Assembly (NCBI GenBank): GCA_905202055.1
Contig: CAJKQK010000049.1
Coordinates: 1 to 14,674, forward strand
Direction: 5' to 3'
DNA: 14,674 nucleotides
Source: an uncultured Oxalobacter sp.
GTDB taxonomy: Bacteria > Pseudomonadota > Gammaproteobacteria > Burkholderiales > Burkholderiaceae_D
Position numbers and translations under genes: made by a program. The notes beneath the pieces are model-generated. The model did not search any database. It saw nothing but the letters and a program-made list of their open reading frames with translations, and was not told where the DNA came from. Positions 1 to 6,952 of this stretch are shown here, in pieces; the stretch's first letter is position 1; every line of letters begins with the position of its first letter.

Positions 1-816
1 CCCGTCCGTATCGGAGTTAACTGGGGGAGTATCGATCAGGCTTTGCTGGAGCGCATCAGAAACGAGAATGCGAAACGGGATGAACCCTGGCCGATTCAGG
101 GCGTCATGTATGAGGCGCTGATTTGTTCCGCTATTGAAAGTGCCGACCGCGCCGTCGAACTGGGCTTGCCGGCTGAGCGCATCGTTTTGTCCTGTAAAGT
201 ATCGCAGGTTCAGGATCTGATTGCCGTCTATCGTGAACTGTCGAGCCGTTGCCCATACGCTTTGCATCTGGGCCTGACGGAGGCTGGTGTCGGAAGCAAG
301 GGAATTGTGGCATCCGTCGCGGCGCTGTCCGTGTTGTTACAGGAAGGAATTGGCGATACAATCCGCATTTCCTTAACGCCCGAGCCCGGCGAAGCCAGGA
401 CAAGGGAGGTGATTGTCGCACAGGAGTTGCTTCAGACAACGGGTTTGCGCAATTTCGTTCCGCTGGTGACATCGTGTCCGGGATGTGGGCGTACCTCTTC
501 GAGCCTGTTTCAGGAACTGGCAACGAGTACGCAGAACTATTTGCGCAATCAGATGCCGGAATGGAAAGAACGGTATCCCGGCGTGGAAACGATGAGTGTC
601 GCCGTGATGGGGTGCATTGTGAACGGACCGGGGGAGTCCCGCCACGCCAATATCGGGATCAGTCTGCCGGGCAACGGAGAGTCGCCTGCCGTCCCGGTAT
701 TTGAAGACGGCCAGAAAAAAACGACTTTGCGCGGCGACGATATAGACAAACAGTTTCAGAAAATCATTCTGGAATATGTCCAGTCCCATTATGGCGCAAA
801 AGCACTGACAGATTGA
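1..816 (+). CDS. ispG: IspG, 4-hydroxy-3-methylbut-2-enyl diphosphate synthase (3' part)
   Basis: Converts methylerythritol cyclodiphosphate to HMBPP with a [4Fe-4S] cluster, the next-to-last step of the MEP isoprenoid pathway, in the cytoplasm. The frame is open from base 1, so the gene starts outside the window and 271 residues are visible. The visible part begins with the family stretch PVRIGVNWGSID. The three cluster cysteines are present: two in SCPGCGR (codons 475-477 and 484-486) and one in GCIVNGPGE (codon 613-615), which also carries the conserved glutamate (634-636). A segment near the left end (about 61-110, around the word DEPWPIQG) differs from the E. coli protein and fits the betaproteobacterial form. 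The stop lies 19 bases before hisS, so the two are likely co-transcribed. The only limitation is the missing N-terminal half; identification is firm. Confidence 0.97.
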   Translation, partial: PVRIGVNWGSIDQALLERIRNENAKRDEPWPIQGVMYEALICSAIESADRAVELGLPAERIVLSCKVSQVQDLIAVYRELSSRCPYALHLGLTEAGVGSKGIVASVAALSVLLQEGIGDTIRISLTPEPGEARTREVIVAQELLQTTGLRNFVPLVTSCPGCGRTSSSLFQELATSTQNYLRNQMPEWKERYPGVETMSVAVMGCIVNGPGESRHANIGISLPGNGESPAVPVFEDGQKKTTLRGDDIDKQFQKIILEYVQSHYGAKALTD

Positions 817-835
817 AAACCAAACAAGAACGTGA

Positions 836-2209
836 ATGAACATGTCTGAAGAAAACAAGACAAAGAAGGTAAAGAAAATTCTGGGCATCAAGGGAATGAA
901 CGATATTCTTCCGGAAGACGCGCCTGTGTGGGAACTGCTGGAAAATACCGTTGAATCCGTTTTGAAGAGTTACGGATACGAGAGAATCCGCACCCCGATT
1001 GTAGAAGAAACCGGTCTTTTTGCCAGAGGCCTCGGTGCCGTTACCGATATCGTCGAAAAGGAAATGTATTCTTTCGAGGATTCCTTGAATGGCGACCAGT
1101 TGACCTTGAGACCTGAAAGCACAGCCGGTGTCGTTCGTGCCGTCGTTGAACACAATCTGACGTATAACGGGCCGAAGCGCCTGTGGTATTCCGGTCCCAT
1201 GTTCCGTCATGAACGCCCGCAGCGGGGACGTTATCGCCAGTTTCACCAGATCGGTGCCGAAGCCGTCGGTTTTCCCGGACCCGACATCGATGCCGAACTG
1301 ATCCTGCTATGCCAGCGCCTGTGGGATGATCTGGGACTGCAAAATATCCGTCTTGAACTCAATTCGATCGGCAACGCACAGGAACGCAATCGCCATCGTG
1401 CCGATCTGATCGCCTGGTTCGAACAGCACAAGGATTTGCTTGATGCCGATGCACAACGCCGTCTGTATAGCAATCCTCTGCGTATTCTGGACACGAAAAA
1501 CCCTGAAATGCAGGCGATGGTCAATGCCGCGCCGAAACTGCTCGATTATCTGGAAAAAGATTCTCTCGATCATTTCGAGGGAGTCCAGCGTATTTTGAAG
1601 CGCAACAATATTCCCTACACGATCAATCCCCGTCTCGTCCGGGGAATGGATTATTACAACCGTACCGTTTTCGAATGGATCAGCGAAGAACTGGGGTCTC
1701 AGGGTACGGTTTGCGGAGGGGGCCGTTATGATCCCCTGTTTGAAATGTTCGGCGGCAAACCGACACCGTCCTGTGGATTCGCGCTGGGAATGGAACGCCT
1801 GATCGAATTGTTGAAAACACAGGGTGACATCAACACGACCAGCAAAGCTGACGTTTTTATCGCACATCAGGGAGAAGATGCTTTACCGGAAGCGTTTGTT
1901 CTGGCAGAGTCACTGAGAAATACGGGACTGGATGTGATTGTCTATTGTACTGCCGCCAATTCCGGAGGCAGTTTCAAGGCGCAGATGAAACGCGCGGATG
2001 AAAGTGGCGCTGCTTTTGCCGTCCTGATCGGAGAAGACGAAGTCAAAAGCGGAAGCGCGAGCGTCAAGGCTTTGCGTTCGGACAATGCGACGGACAAGCA
2101 ATTGAGTGTACCGTTTGAAAAAGTTGCCGATTATCTGGTTGACCAGATCGTTGGCGAGTGCGGGTGCGGAGAAGATCATCATTCCTCGCATGATTGTTGT
2201 TCTCATTAA
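836..2209 (+). CDS. hisS: Histidyl-tRNA synthetase with Cys/His-rich C-terminal tail
   Basis: Class II aminoacyl-tRNA synthetase that charges tRNA-His; cytoplasmic homodimer. The 457-residue product shows the N-terminal KGMNDILPE segment (19-27), motif 2 FRHERPQRGRYRQF (123-136), the histidine-binding stretch LVRGMDYYNRTVFE (267-280), GGGRYD (294-299), motif 3 GFALGMERL (314-322) and a C-terminal anticodon-binding domain (about 338-440). ATG 836 has a weak AAGAA five bases upstream; ATG 842, in frame two codons later, is a possible alternative. The odd part is the last 16 residues (442-457), which hold four Cys and four His and extend beyond the usual family end. The gene sits between ispG and yfgM, as is common in betaproteobacteria. 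Enzyme identity is firm; the role of the tail is unknown. Confidence 0.97.
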   Translation: MNMSEENKTKKVKKILGIKGMNDILPEDAPVWELLENTVESVLKSYGYERIRTPIVEETGLFARGLGAVTDIVEKEMYSFEDSLNGDQLTLRPESTAGVVRAVVEHNLTYNGPKRLWYSGPMFRHERPQRGRYRQFHQIGAEAVGFPGPDIDAELILLCQRLWDDLGLQNIRLELNSIGNAQERNRHRADLIAWFEQHKDLLDADAQRRLYSNPLRILDTKNPEMQAMVNAAPKLLDYLEKDSLDHFEGVQRILKRNNIPYTINPRLVRGMDYYNRTVFEWISEELGSQGTVCGGGRYDPLFEMFGGKPTPSCGFALGMERLIELLKTQGDINTTSKADVFIAHQGEDALPEAFVLAESLRNTGLDVIVYCTAANSGGSFKAQMKRADESGAAFAVLIGEDEVKSGSASVKALRSDNATDKQLSVPFEKVADYLVDQIVGECGCGEDHHSSHDCCSH

Positions 2210-2220
2210 TATATTTTGAT

Positions 2221-2868
2221 ATGGCATACGATTTAGAAGAACAGGAACAGTTGGATTCCCTGAAAGCATGGTGGAAAAGGCACGGTAACTGGATTACCTG
2301 GGTTTTGATCGTCGTCCTGGCGGGGTATGCTGCTTATGCATATTGGGGTTATTACCAGCGCAAACAGGCTGCGCAGGCGTCCCAGCTTTACTATGAAATG
2401 CAGAATGCCGTCGTGGCCGGTGATAATGAAAGAGCGCAGCGCATCGCAAAAGATACGCAGGACAAGTTCGGCAGAACCGCTTATGCGCCCATGATCAGTC
2501 TGGTTGCCGCCAAAATGGCCTATGACGCCCGGGACATCGAAGAGGCCAAGTCACAATTGAAATGGGTCATCGATAACGGCAGCCTGGACGGTTACAAGGC
2601 CATGGCACGAGTCCGTCTCGCCGGGATTTATCTGGAAGAAAAAGCCTATGACGAAGGCATGAAAATCATGTCCGGCAATTTTCCCGAGCCGTTCGTCAGT
2701 CTCGCAGAAGATCGCAAGGGCGATTTGCTGGTAGCGCAGGACAGGTTCGAAGAAGCGAGAAAGGCCTATCAGACCGCTCTGGACAAGGCTTCTCCTGACG
2801 ATCCCGGAAAACAGTTGATTGAACTGAAACTGGAAGAAATTGGTGGATCATCTGCTACAAAAGGATAA
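2221..2868 (+). CDS. yfgM: YfgM family protein, SecYEG-associated ancillary chaperone subunit
   Basis: The product is 215 residues and starts MAYDLEEQEQLDSLKAWWK, the usual start of this family in betaproteobacteria; this decides ATG 2221 over the upstream in-frame TTG at 2194, which lies inside hisS. A single membrane segment (about 24-45, WITWVLIVVLAGYAAYAYWGYY) follows a short cytoplasmic N-terminus, and the remainder is a periplasmic helical TPR-like domain. In E. coli YfgM binds the SecYEG translocon and the chaperone PpiD and helps hand over exported proteins; that role is inferred here from homology. It stands 11 bases after hisS and three before bamB, and the same pairing with bamB occurs widely. 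No clear Shine-Dalgarno sequence precedes it, so translation may depend on read-through from hisS. Confidence 0.93.
   Translation: MAYDLEEQEQLDSLKAWWKRHGNWITWVLIVVLAGYAAYAYWGYYQRKQAAQASQLYYEMQNAVVAGDNERAQRIAKDTQDKFGRTAYAPMISLVAAKMAYDARDIEEAKSQLKWVIDNGSLDGYKAMARVRLAGIYLEEKAYDEGMKIMSGNFPEPFVSLAEDRKGDLLVAQDRFEEARKAYQTALDKASPDDPGKQLIELKLEEIGGSSATKG
2861..2865 (+). promoter_or_regulatory. Ribosome binding site of bamB
   Basis: AAGGA lies six bases before the GTG at 2872 and overlaps the last codons and stop of yfgM. It supports GTG as the bamB start and tight coupling of the two genes. Confidence 0.7.
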
Positions 2869-2871
2869 AGT

Positions 2872-4026
2872 GTGAATAAACGGTTACGATTGGCATTCGC
2901 TCTTGCTGGCGCATCTTTGTTGCTACTCTCGGGGTGCAGTATGTTCAGCTGGTTTTCAAAACCGGCTCCACGGCACCCTCCTGCAGAACTGGTCCAGTTC
3001 ACGCCGTCCAGGACGCCCCAGCGTGTCTGGTCAGTCAAGGTGGGATCGGCGGATAACTACACATTTACTCCGGCCTATACTTTCGACGCCATTTATGCGG
3101 CGGCAGCTGACGGGACGGTGGTCAAGGTCGATCCGGCGACCGGTGGGGAAATCTGGCGTAAAAATGTCGGCATGAATCTGACGGCCGGTGTTGCCAGTGA
3201 TGGCCATACTGTCGTGGTCGGCGGGGAAAAAGGCAATCTGATCGCGCTGGATTCCGACGGAAATGAAAAATGGAAATCGCCTGTTTCGACTGAAATACTG
3301 ACGGCACCTGTCATTGCACAGGATATGGTCGTCATCCGGAGCATGGACAACCAGATCGCCGGATATGACGCCAATACCGGAGAACGTCGCTGGATGGTGC
3401 CTTATCGTGCGCCTGCCCTGATGTTGCGTTCCTCGCCGGGTATCGCGACCATCGGGCCTACCGCTATCGTCGCCTTGCCGGGTGGCAGAATGATTTCCAT
3501 GATGTTGAACAACGGTGCCATCCGTTGGGAAGTGCCGGTCGGTGAACCTCGCGGTGCGACGGAACTTGAAAGAATCGCCGATGTGTCTGGCGTGCCTGCC
3601 ATTTACGGTCAGGGGGTTTGTGCCACGGCTTATCAGGGACGTATGGGTTGTTTCGATGTCGTGAACGGTTCGGTTTACTGGGTCAAGGATTTTTCCAGCA
3701 AGGTCGGAGTCAGTATCGATGAAAGCCTTGTTTATGCCGTCGATACGGCGGACAAGGTTTATGCCTTTTCCAATTTGAGAGGGCAGAGTGTCTGGCGCAA
3801 TGACAAAATGACGTATCGGGACCTGACGACACCGGCTCCGTATCGTTCCACCGTCGCTGTCGGCGATGCAAAAGGATTTATCCATTTCCTCTCGGCATAT
3901 GACGGGTCGTTCAAGGCCCGGATTGAAACGGATGGTTCGGCGATAAGTGCCACGCCGCTGGTAGCAGCCGACAGGCTGGTTGTGCAAACACGTGCCGGTT
4001 CCCTGCAGGCATTTACACTGGATTAA
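2872..4026 (+). CDS. bamB: BamB, outer-membrane assembly lipoprotein
   Basis: Lipoprotein of the BAM complex, which inserts beta-barrel proteins into the outer membrane; BamB scaffolds BamA. The 384-residue product begins with a lipoprotein signal peptide (1-21) ending in a lipobox LSGC with Cys22 as the lipidated residue; Ser at +2 fits sorting to the outer membrane. The rest repeats a PQQ-like blade pattern in which Gly and Trp recur (GGEIWRKNV, GNEKWKSPV, GERRWMVPY, GAIRWEVPV, GSVYWVKDF, GQSVWRNDK), consistent with an eight-bladed beta-propeller. The GTG start is supported by its ribosome binding site and by the signal peptide. It lies between yfgM and der, a common bacterial order. Identification is firm. 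Confidence 0.96.
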   Translation: MNKRLRLAFALAGASLLLLSGCSMFSWFSKPAPRHPPAELVQFTPSRTPQRVWSVKVGSADNYTFTPAYTFDAIYAAAADGTVVKVDPATGGEIWRKNVGMNLTAGVASDGHTVVVGGEKGNLIALDSDGNEKWKSPVSTEILTAPVIAQDMVVIRSMDNQIAGYDANTGERRWMVPYRAPALMLRSSPGIATIGPTAIVALPGGRMISMMLNNGAIRWEVPVGEPRGATELERIADVSGVPAIYGQGVCATAYQGRMGCFDVVNGSVYWVKDFSSKVGVSIDESLVYAVDTADKVYAFSNLRGQSVWRNDKMTYRDLTTPAPYRSTVAVGDAKGFIHFLSAYDGSFKARIETDGSAISATPLVAADRLVVQTRAGSLQAFTLD

Positions 4027-4037
4027 AAGATTATAAA

Positions 4038-5375
4038 ATGAAGCCTGTTATTGCTTTGGTCGGACGACCGAATGTCGGGAAGTCGACTTTATTCAATCGC
4101 CTGACGCGCTCGAGAGCCGCACTGGTCGCCGATTATCCCGGCCTGACCCGCGACCGCCACTATGGTGAAGGCCGAATGGGGGATCGCCCTTTTCTGGTCA
4201 TCGATACCGGCGGATTCGAGCCGGTCGTCAAGGAAGGCGTCATGCAGGAGATGGCGAAGCAGACGAAACAGGCTGTCGCCGAAGCGGATGTCGTCGTTTT
4301 CATTGTCGATGGCCGTCAGGGCATTACGCCTCACGACAAGGCGATCACAGACTATCTGCGCAAATCCGGCCGACCGGTCATTCTGGCTGTCAACAAGGCA
4401 GAAGGCATGAAATATACCGCTGTCGTGGCGGATTTTTATGAACTCGGTCTGGGTGATCCCCTGGTTATTTCCTCGGCACATGGAGACGGCGTTCATACTT
4501 TGCTGGATGAAGCCCTGAAAACCGTTCCGTTTTCCCCGGCTGAAACCGAAGATGAAATCGAGCCCGGGAACAAACATATCAAGCTGGCCATTGTCGGACG
4601 TCCGAATGTCGGAAAATCGACCATGATCAACGCTCTTCTCGGTGAGGAACGAGTGATCGCTTTCGACTTGCCGGGAACGACGCGTGATGCAATCGAGATT
4701 CCTTTCGAGAGGGATGGAAAGCAATATACCCTGGTCGATACGGCCGGTTTGAGAAAACGTGGAAAGGTGTTTCAGGCGATCGAAAAATTCTCCGTCGTCA
4801 AAACCCTGCAGGCCATTTCGGAAGCCAATGTCGTCCTGTTGCTTATGGATGCCCGGCAGGACATTTCCGAACAGGATGCCCACATTGCCGGTTTCGTACT
4901 GGAAAGTGGCAGGGCACTTGTAGTCGGCATCAACAAATGGGATGGCCTCGATCAGGACAAGCGCAAGGAAGTCAAATCCGAAGTGGAACGAAAACTCCAT
5001 TTCCTGTCGTTTGCCAAGTTTCATTACGTTTCGGCTCTCAAATCGACCGGTATCAGTGCATTGATGCGTTCCATCGATTCCGCCTATGCCGCAGCGATGG
5101 CCAAATTGTCCACGCCCCGCCTGACGCGTGTTCTGGAAGAGGCAGTGGAACATCAGCAGCCGCCACGCAAACAGGGAGGAACCCGTCCGAAATTGCGTTA
5201 TGCGCATCAGGGGGGACAAAATCCACCGATTATCGTTATCCACGGCAACAGCCTCGACGCGATCAGCGACGATTACAAACGCTATCTGGAAAAACATTTC
5301 AGGGATGCCTTTTCATTGACGGGAACGCCGCTGAGAATAGAATTCCGCTCCGGCAAGAATCCGTTTGCGAAATAA
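4038..5375 (+). CDS. der: Der (EngA), double GTPase for 50S ribosome assembly
   Basis: Essential GTPase with two tandem G domains and a C-terminal KH-like domain, acting in large-subunit maturation. The 445-residue product has the first G domain with P-loop GRPNVGKST (9-17), DTGG (56-59) and NKAE (119-122), where Glu replaces the usual Asp of NKxD. The second has GRPNVGKST (187-195), DTAG (234-237) and NKWD (299-302). The KH-like domain runs from about 355 to the end and contains the family segment around PPIIVIHGN. ATG 4038 lies 11 bases after the bamB stop and gives the conserved N-terminus MKPVIALVGR; there is only a weak purine-rich upstream sequence. It appears to be the last gene of the ispG-to-der run, although no terminator was found behind it. 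Confidence 0.97.
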   Translation: MKPVIALVGRPNVGKSTLFNRLTRSRAALVADYPGLTRDRHYGEGRMGDRPFLVIDTGGFEPVVKEGVMQEMAKQTKQAVAEADVVVFIVDGRQGITPHDKAITDYLRKSGRPVILAVNKAEGMKYTAVVADFYELGLGDPLVISSAHGDGVHTLLDEALKTVPFSPAETEDEIEPGNKHIKLAIVGRPNVGKSTMINALLGEERVIAFDLPGTTRDAIEIPFERDGKQYTLVDTAGLRKRGKVFQAIEKFSVVKTLQAISEANVVLLLMDARQDISEQDAHIAGFVLESGRALVVGINKWDGLDQDKRKEVKSEVERKLHFLSFAKFHYVSALKSTGISALMRSIDSAYAAAMAKLSTPRLTRVLEEAVEHQQPPRKQGGTRPKLRYAHQGGQNPPIIVIHGNSLDAISDDYKRYLEKHFRDAFSLTGTPLRIEFRSGKNPFAK

Positions 5376-5521
5376 TATGGTCCGAAAATGAAGCAGGTCA
5401 TATCAATCCCGGGCAAATAGGGTATAGTTAATCTGTTTTTGTTATTCATTATTGCGACATAACAATCCGGTTTTTCGTCTCCACTATTCACAATTAAAAC
5501 TATTATTCAATGGAGTCAAAC
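5376..5521 (+). promoter_or_regulatory. der-hfq intergenic region with a candidate hfq promoter
   Basis: This 146-base AT-rich gap holds no convincing gene. TATAGT at 5423-5428 is a reasonable -10 element, but the sequence 17 bases upstream (ATATCA, 5400-5405) matches a -35 poorly, so a sigma-70 promoter is only possible. No rho-independent terminator for der could be seen. A roughly 85-base leader would precede hfq if the -10 is real, long enough for autoregulation of the kind known for E. coli hfq; that is inference. Confidence 0.35.
5512..5515 (+). promoter_or_regulatory. Ribosome binding site that sets the hfq start
   Basis: GGAG stands six bases before ATG 5522. A further in-frame ATG at 5510 precedes this site and would place the GGAG inside the coding region, so 5522 is preferred; it also gives the family start MSANKGQ. 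Confidence 0.75.
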
Positions 5522-5761
5522 ATGAGTGCCAACAAAGGACAAATGCTGCAGGATCCCTTTCTGAACATCCTGCGCAAGGAACATATCCCGGTTTCAATCT
5601 ATCTGATCAACGGCATCAAATTGCAGGGTCAGGTGGAATCTTTCGACCAATATGTCGTGCTGTTGCGTAACAGCGTGACCCAAATGGTATACAAACACGC
5701 CATTTCCACTGTCGTGCCTTCGCGTGCCATCAATATGAATTTCGACGAGGACAATGCCTGA
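5522..5761 (+). CDS. hfq: Hfq, RNA chaperone
   Basis: Hexameric Sm-like protein that pairs small RNAs with mRNAs. The product is 79 residues, shorter than the 102 of E. coli Hfq and typical for betaproteobacteria. Sm1 (about 9-50) includes QDPFLN (10-15) and NGIKLQGQ (30-37); Sm2 includes MVYKHAISTVVPS (55-67) with the YKH motif at 57-59. Proximal-face U-binding residues (Gln10, Lys33, Tyr57-Lys58-His59) are kept. The rim patch, RRER in E. coli, reads RKEH here (18-21). The C-terminal tail is short and acidic (FDEDNA). It is followed 24 bases later by hflX, the classical hfq-hflX-hflK-hflC order, so it likely heads that operon. Confidence 0.98.
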   Translation: MSANKGQMLQDPFLNILRKEHIPVSIYLINGIKLQGQVESFDQYVVLLRNSVTQMVYKHAISTVVPSRAINMNFDEDNA

Positions 5762-5785
5762 TGTTTTCCGGAATGGGTCGTTGAT

Positions 5786-6925
5786 ATGCCAAAAGCCATT
5801 CTTGTCGGAGTCGATTTCGGAAAAGGTGATTTTTCAGGAAGTCTCGAAGAACTGATGTTGCTTGCCAAATCGGCAGGCGCAGAACCCGTTTTGAATGTGA
5901 CAGGCAAAAGAGCGAGTCCGGATGCCGCGTTTTACGTGGGAAGCGGGAAGGTCGACGAAATCATTGCCGCAGTTCATTTGTACAAGGCCGATGTCGTTAT
6001 TTTCAATCATGCCCTCTCGCCTGCGCAGCAGCGCAATCTTGAAAAACGCCTCGAAGTCAATGTCGTGGACCGGACAAGCCTGATCCTCGACATTTTCGCA
6101 CAGCGGGCCAAGAGTCATGAAGGGAAGGTCCAGGTCGAGCTGGCCCAGTTGCAGCATCTTATGACGAGACTGGTCAGGGGCTGGACCCATCTGGAACGTC
6201 AAAAAGGGGGTATCGGCCTTCGCGGGCCGGGAGAAACACAGCTCGAAACGGACAGGCGCCTGATCGGTGCGCGTGTGCGAATGCTGCGTTCGAAACTCGA
6301 AAAGCTTCAGCGCCAGCGGGAAACGCAACGTCGTTCCCGAAACCGCAATCACGTCTTTTCCGTGTCGCTGGTCGGCTATACCAATGCCGGGAAGTCGACC
6401 CTGTTCAATGCCATGACAAAAGCGGGAACCTATGTCGCCGATCAATTGTTCGCGACACTGGATACGACTTCGCGCAGGATCTATATTGAAGAAACCGGTA
6501 ATGTCGTCATATCCGACACGGTCGGATTCGTTCGCGAATTGCCGCATCAGCTGGTCGCCGCGTTCAGAGCCACACTGGAAGAAACCGTTCATGCCGATTT
6601 GCTCGTGCATGTCGTCGATGCCGCCAATCCGATGAGAAAGGAACAGATCGAACAGGTCAATCTGGTCCTGAAGGAAATCGGTGCGGAAAACGTGCCGCAA
6701 TTGCTGGTCTGGAACAAGATCGATCTTGCCGGTCTCGAGCCCGGTCTGGAACGGGATGAGTATGGTAGAATTTCCCGTGTATTTGTCAGTGCCGGTACCG
6801 GCGCAGGCCTTGATTTGTTGCGGGATGCAATTGCAGAGTATGCGAAGGAAGACAAGACTTCCCGAATGAGTGACATGGATGAAGGAAACGGATCCGACCA
6901 TTATTCCGACCTTGCCAGCCATTGA
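5786..6925 (+). CDS. hflX: HflX, ribosome-associated GTPase
   Basis: GTPase that binds the 50S subunit and splits stalled ribosomes under stress in E. coli. The 379-residue product has the HflX N-terminal domain (about 1-190), including SPDAAFYVGSGK (44-55), the helical region and the signature GGIGLRGPGETQLETDRR (141-158). The G domain follows: P-loop GYTNAGKST (197-205), DTVGFVRELP (244-253) and NKID (310-313). The tail after about 355 is short, hydrophilic and rich in Asp and Ser. ATG 5786 is preceded by GGAATGGG eight bases upstream and gives the usual start followed by LVGVDFG. It lies between hfq and hflK and is probably co-transcribed with them. Identification is firm. Confidence 0.97.
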   Translation: MPKAILVGVDFGKGDFSGSLEELMLLAKSAGAEPVLNVTGKRASPDAAFYVGSGKVDEIIAAVHLYKADVVIFNHALSPAQQRNLEKRLEVNVVDRTSLILDIFAQRAKSHEGKVQVELAQLQHLMTRLVRGWTHLERQKGGIGLRGPGETQLETDRRLIGARVRMLRSKLEKLQRQRETQRRSRNRNHVFSVSLVGYTNAGKSTLFNAMTKAGTYVADQLFATLDTTSRRIYIEETGNVVISDTVGFVRELPHQLVAAFRATLEETVHADLLVHVVDAANPMRKEQIEQVNLVLKEIGAENVPQLLVWNKIDLAGLEPGLERDEYGRISRVFVSAGTGAGLDLLRDAIAEYAKEDKTSRMSDMDEGNGSDHYSDLASH

Positions 6926-6952
6926 TTTGAACCATTTCACATTATTGAAGAA

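Noticed and set aside
2194..2220. Upstream TTG extension of yfgM overlapping hisS.
   Set aside because: The family N-terminus MAYDLEEQEQ begins exactly at ATG 2221; the extension encodes unrelated residues.
4089..5297. Minus-strand open frame of 402 codons opposite der, and similar long ones opposite bamB (3031-3987), hflX (5834-6940), hflK (6968-8086), hisZ (9476-10438) and smc (13118-14275).
   Set aside because: All lie in exact codon register with the sense gene, where antisense stops need sense TTA, CTA or TCA codons, which these genes rarely use. The encoded proteins show no recognisable domain, and the sense frames are clear conserved genes.
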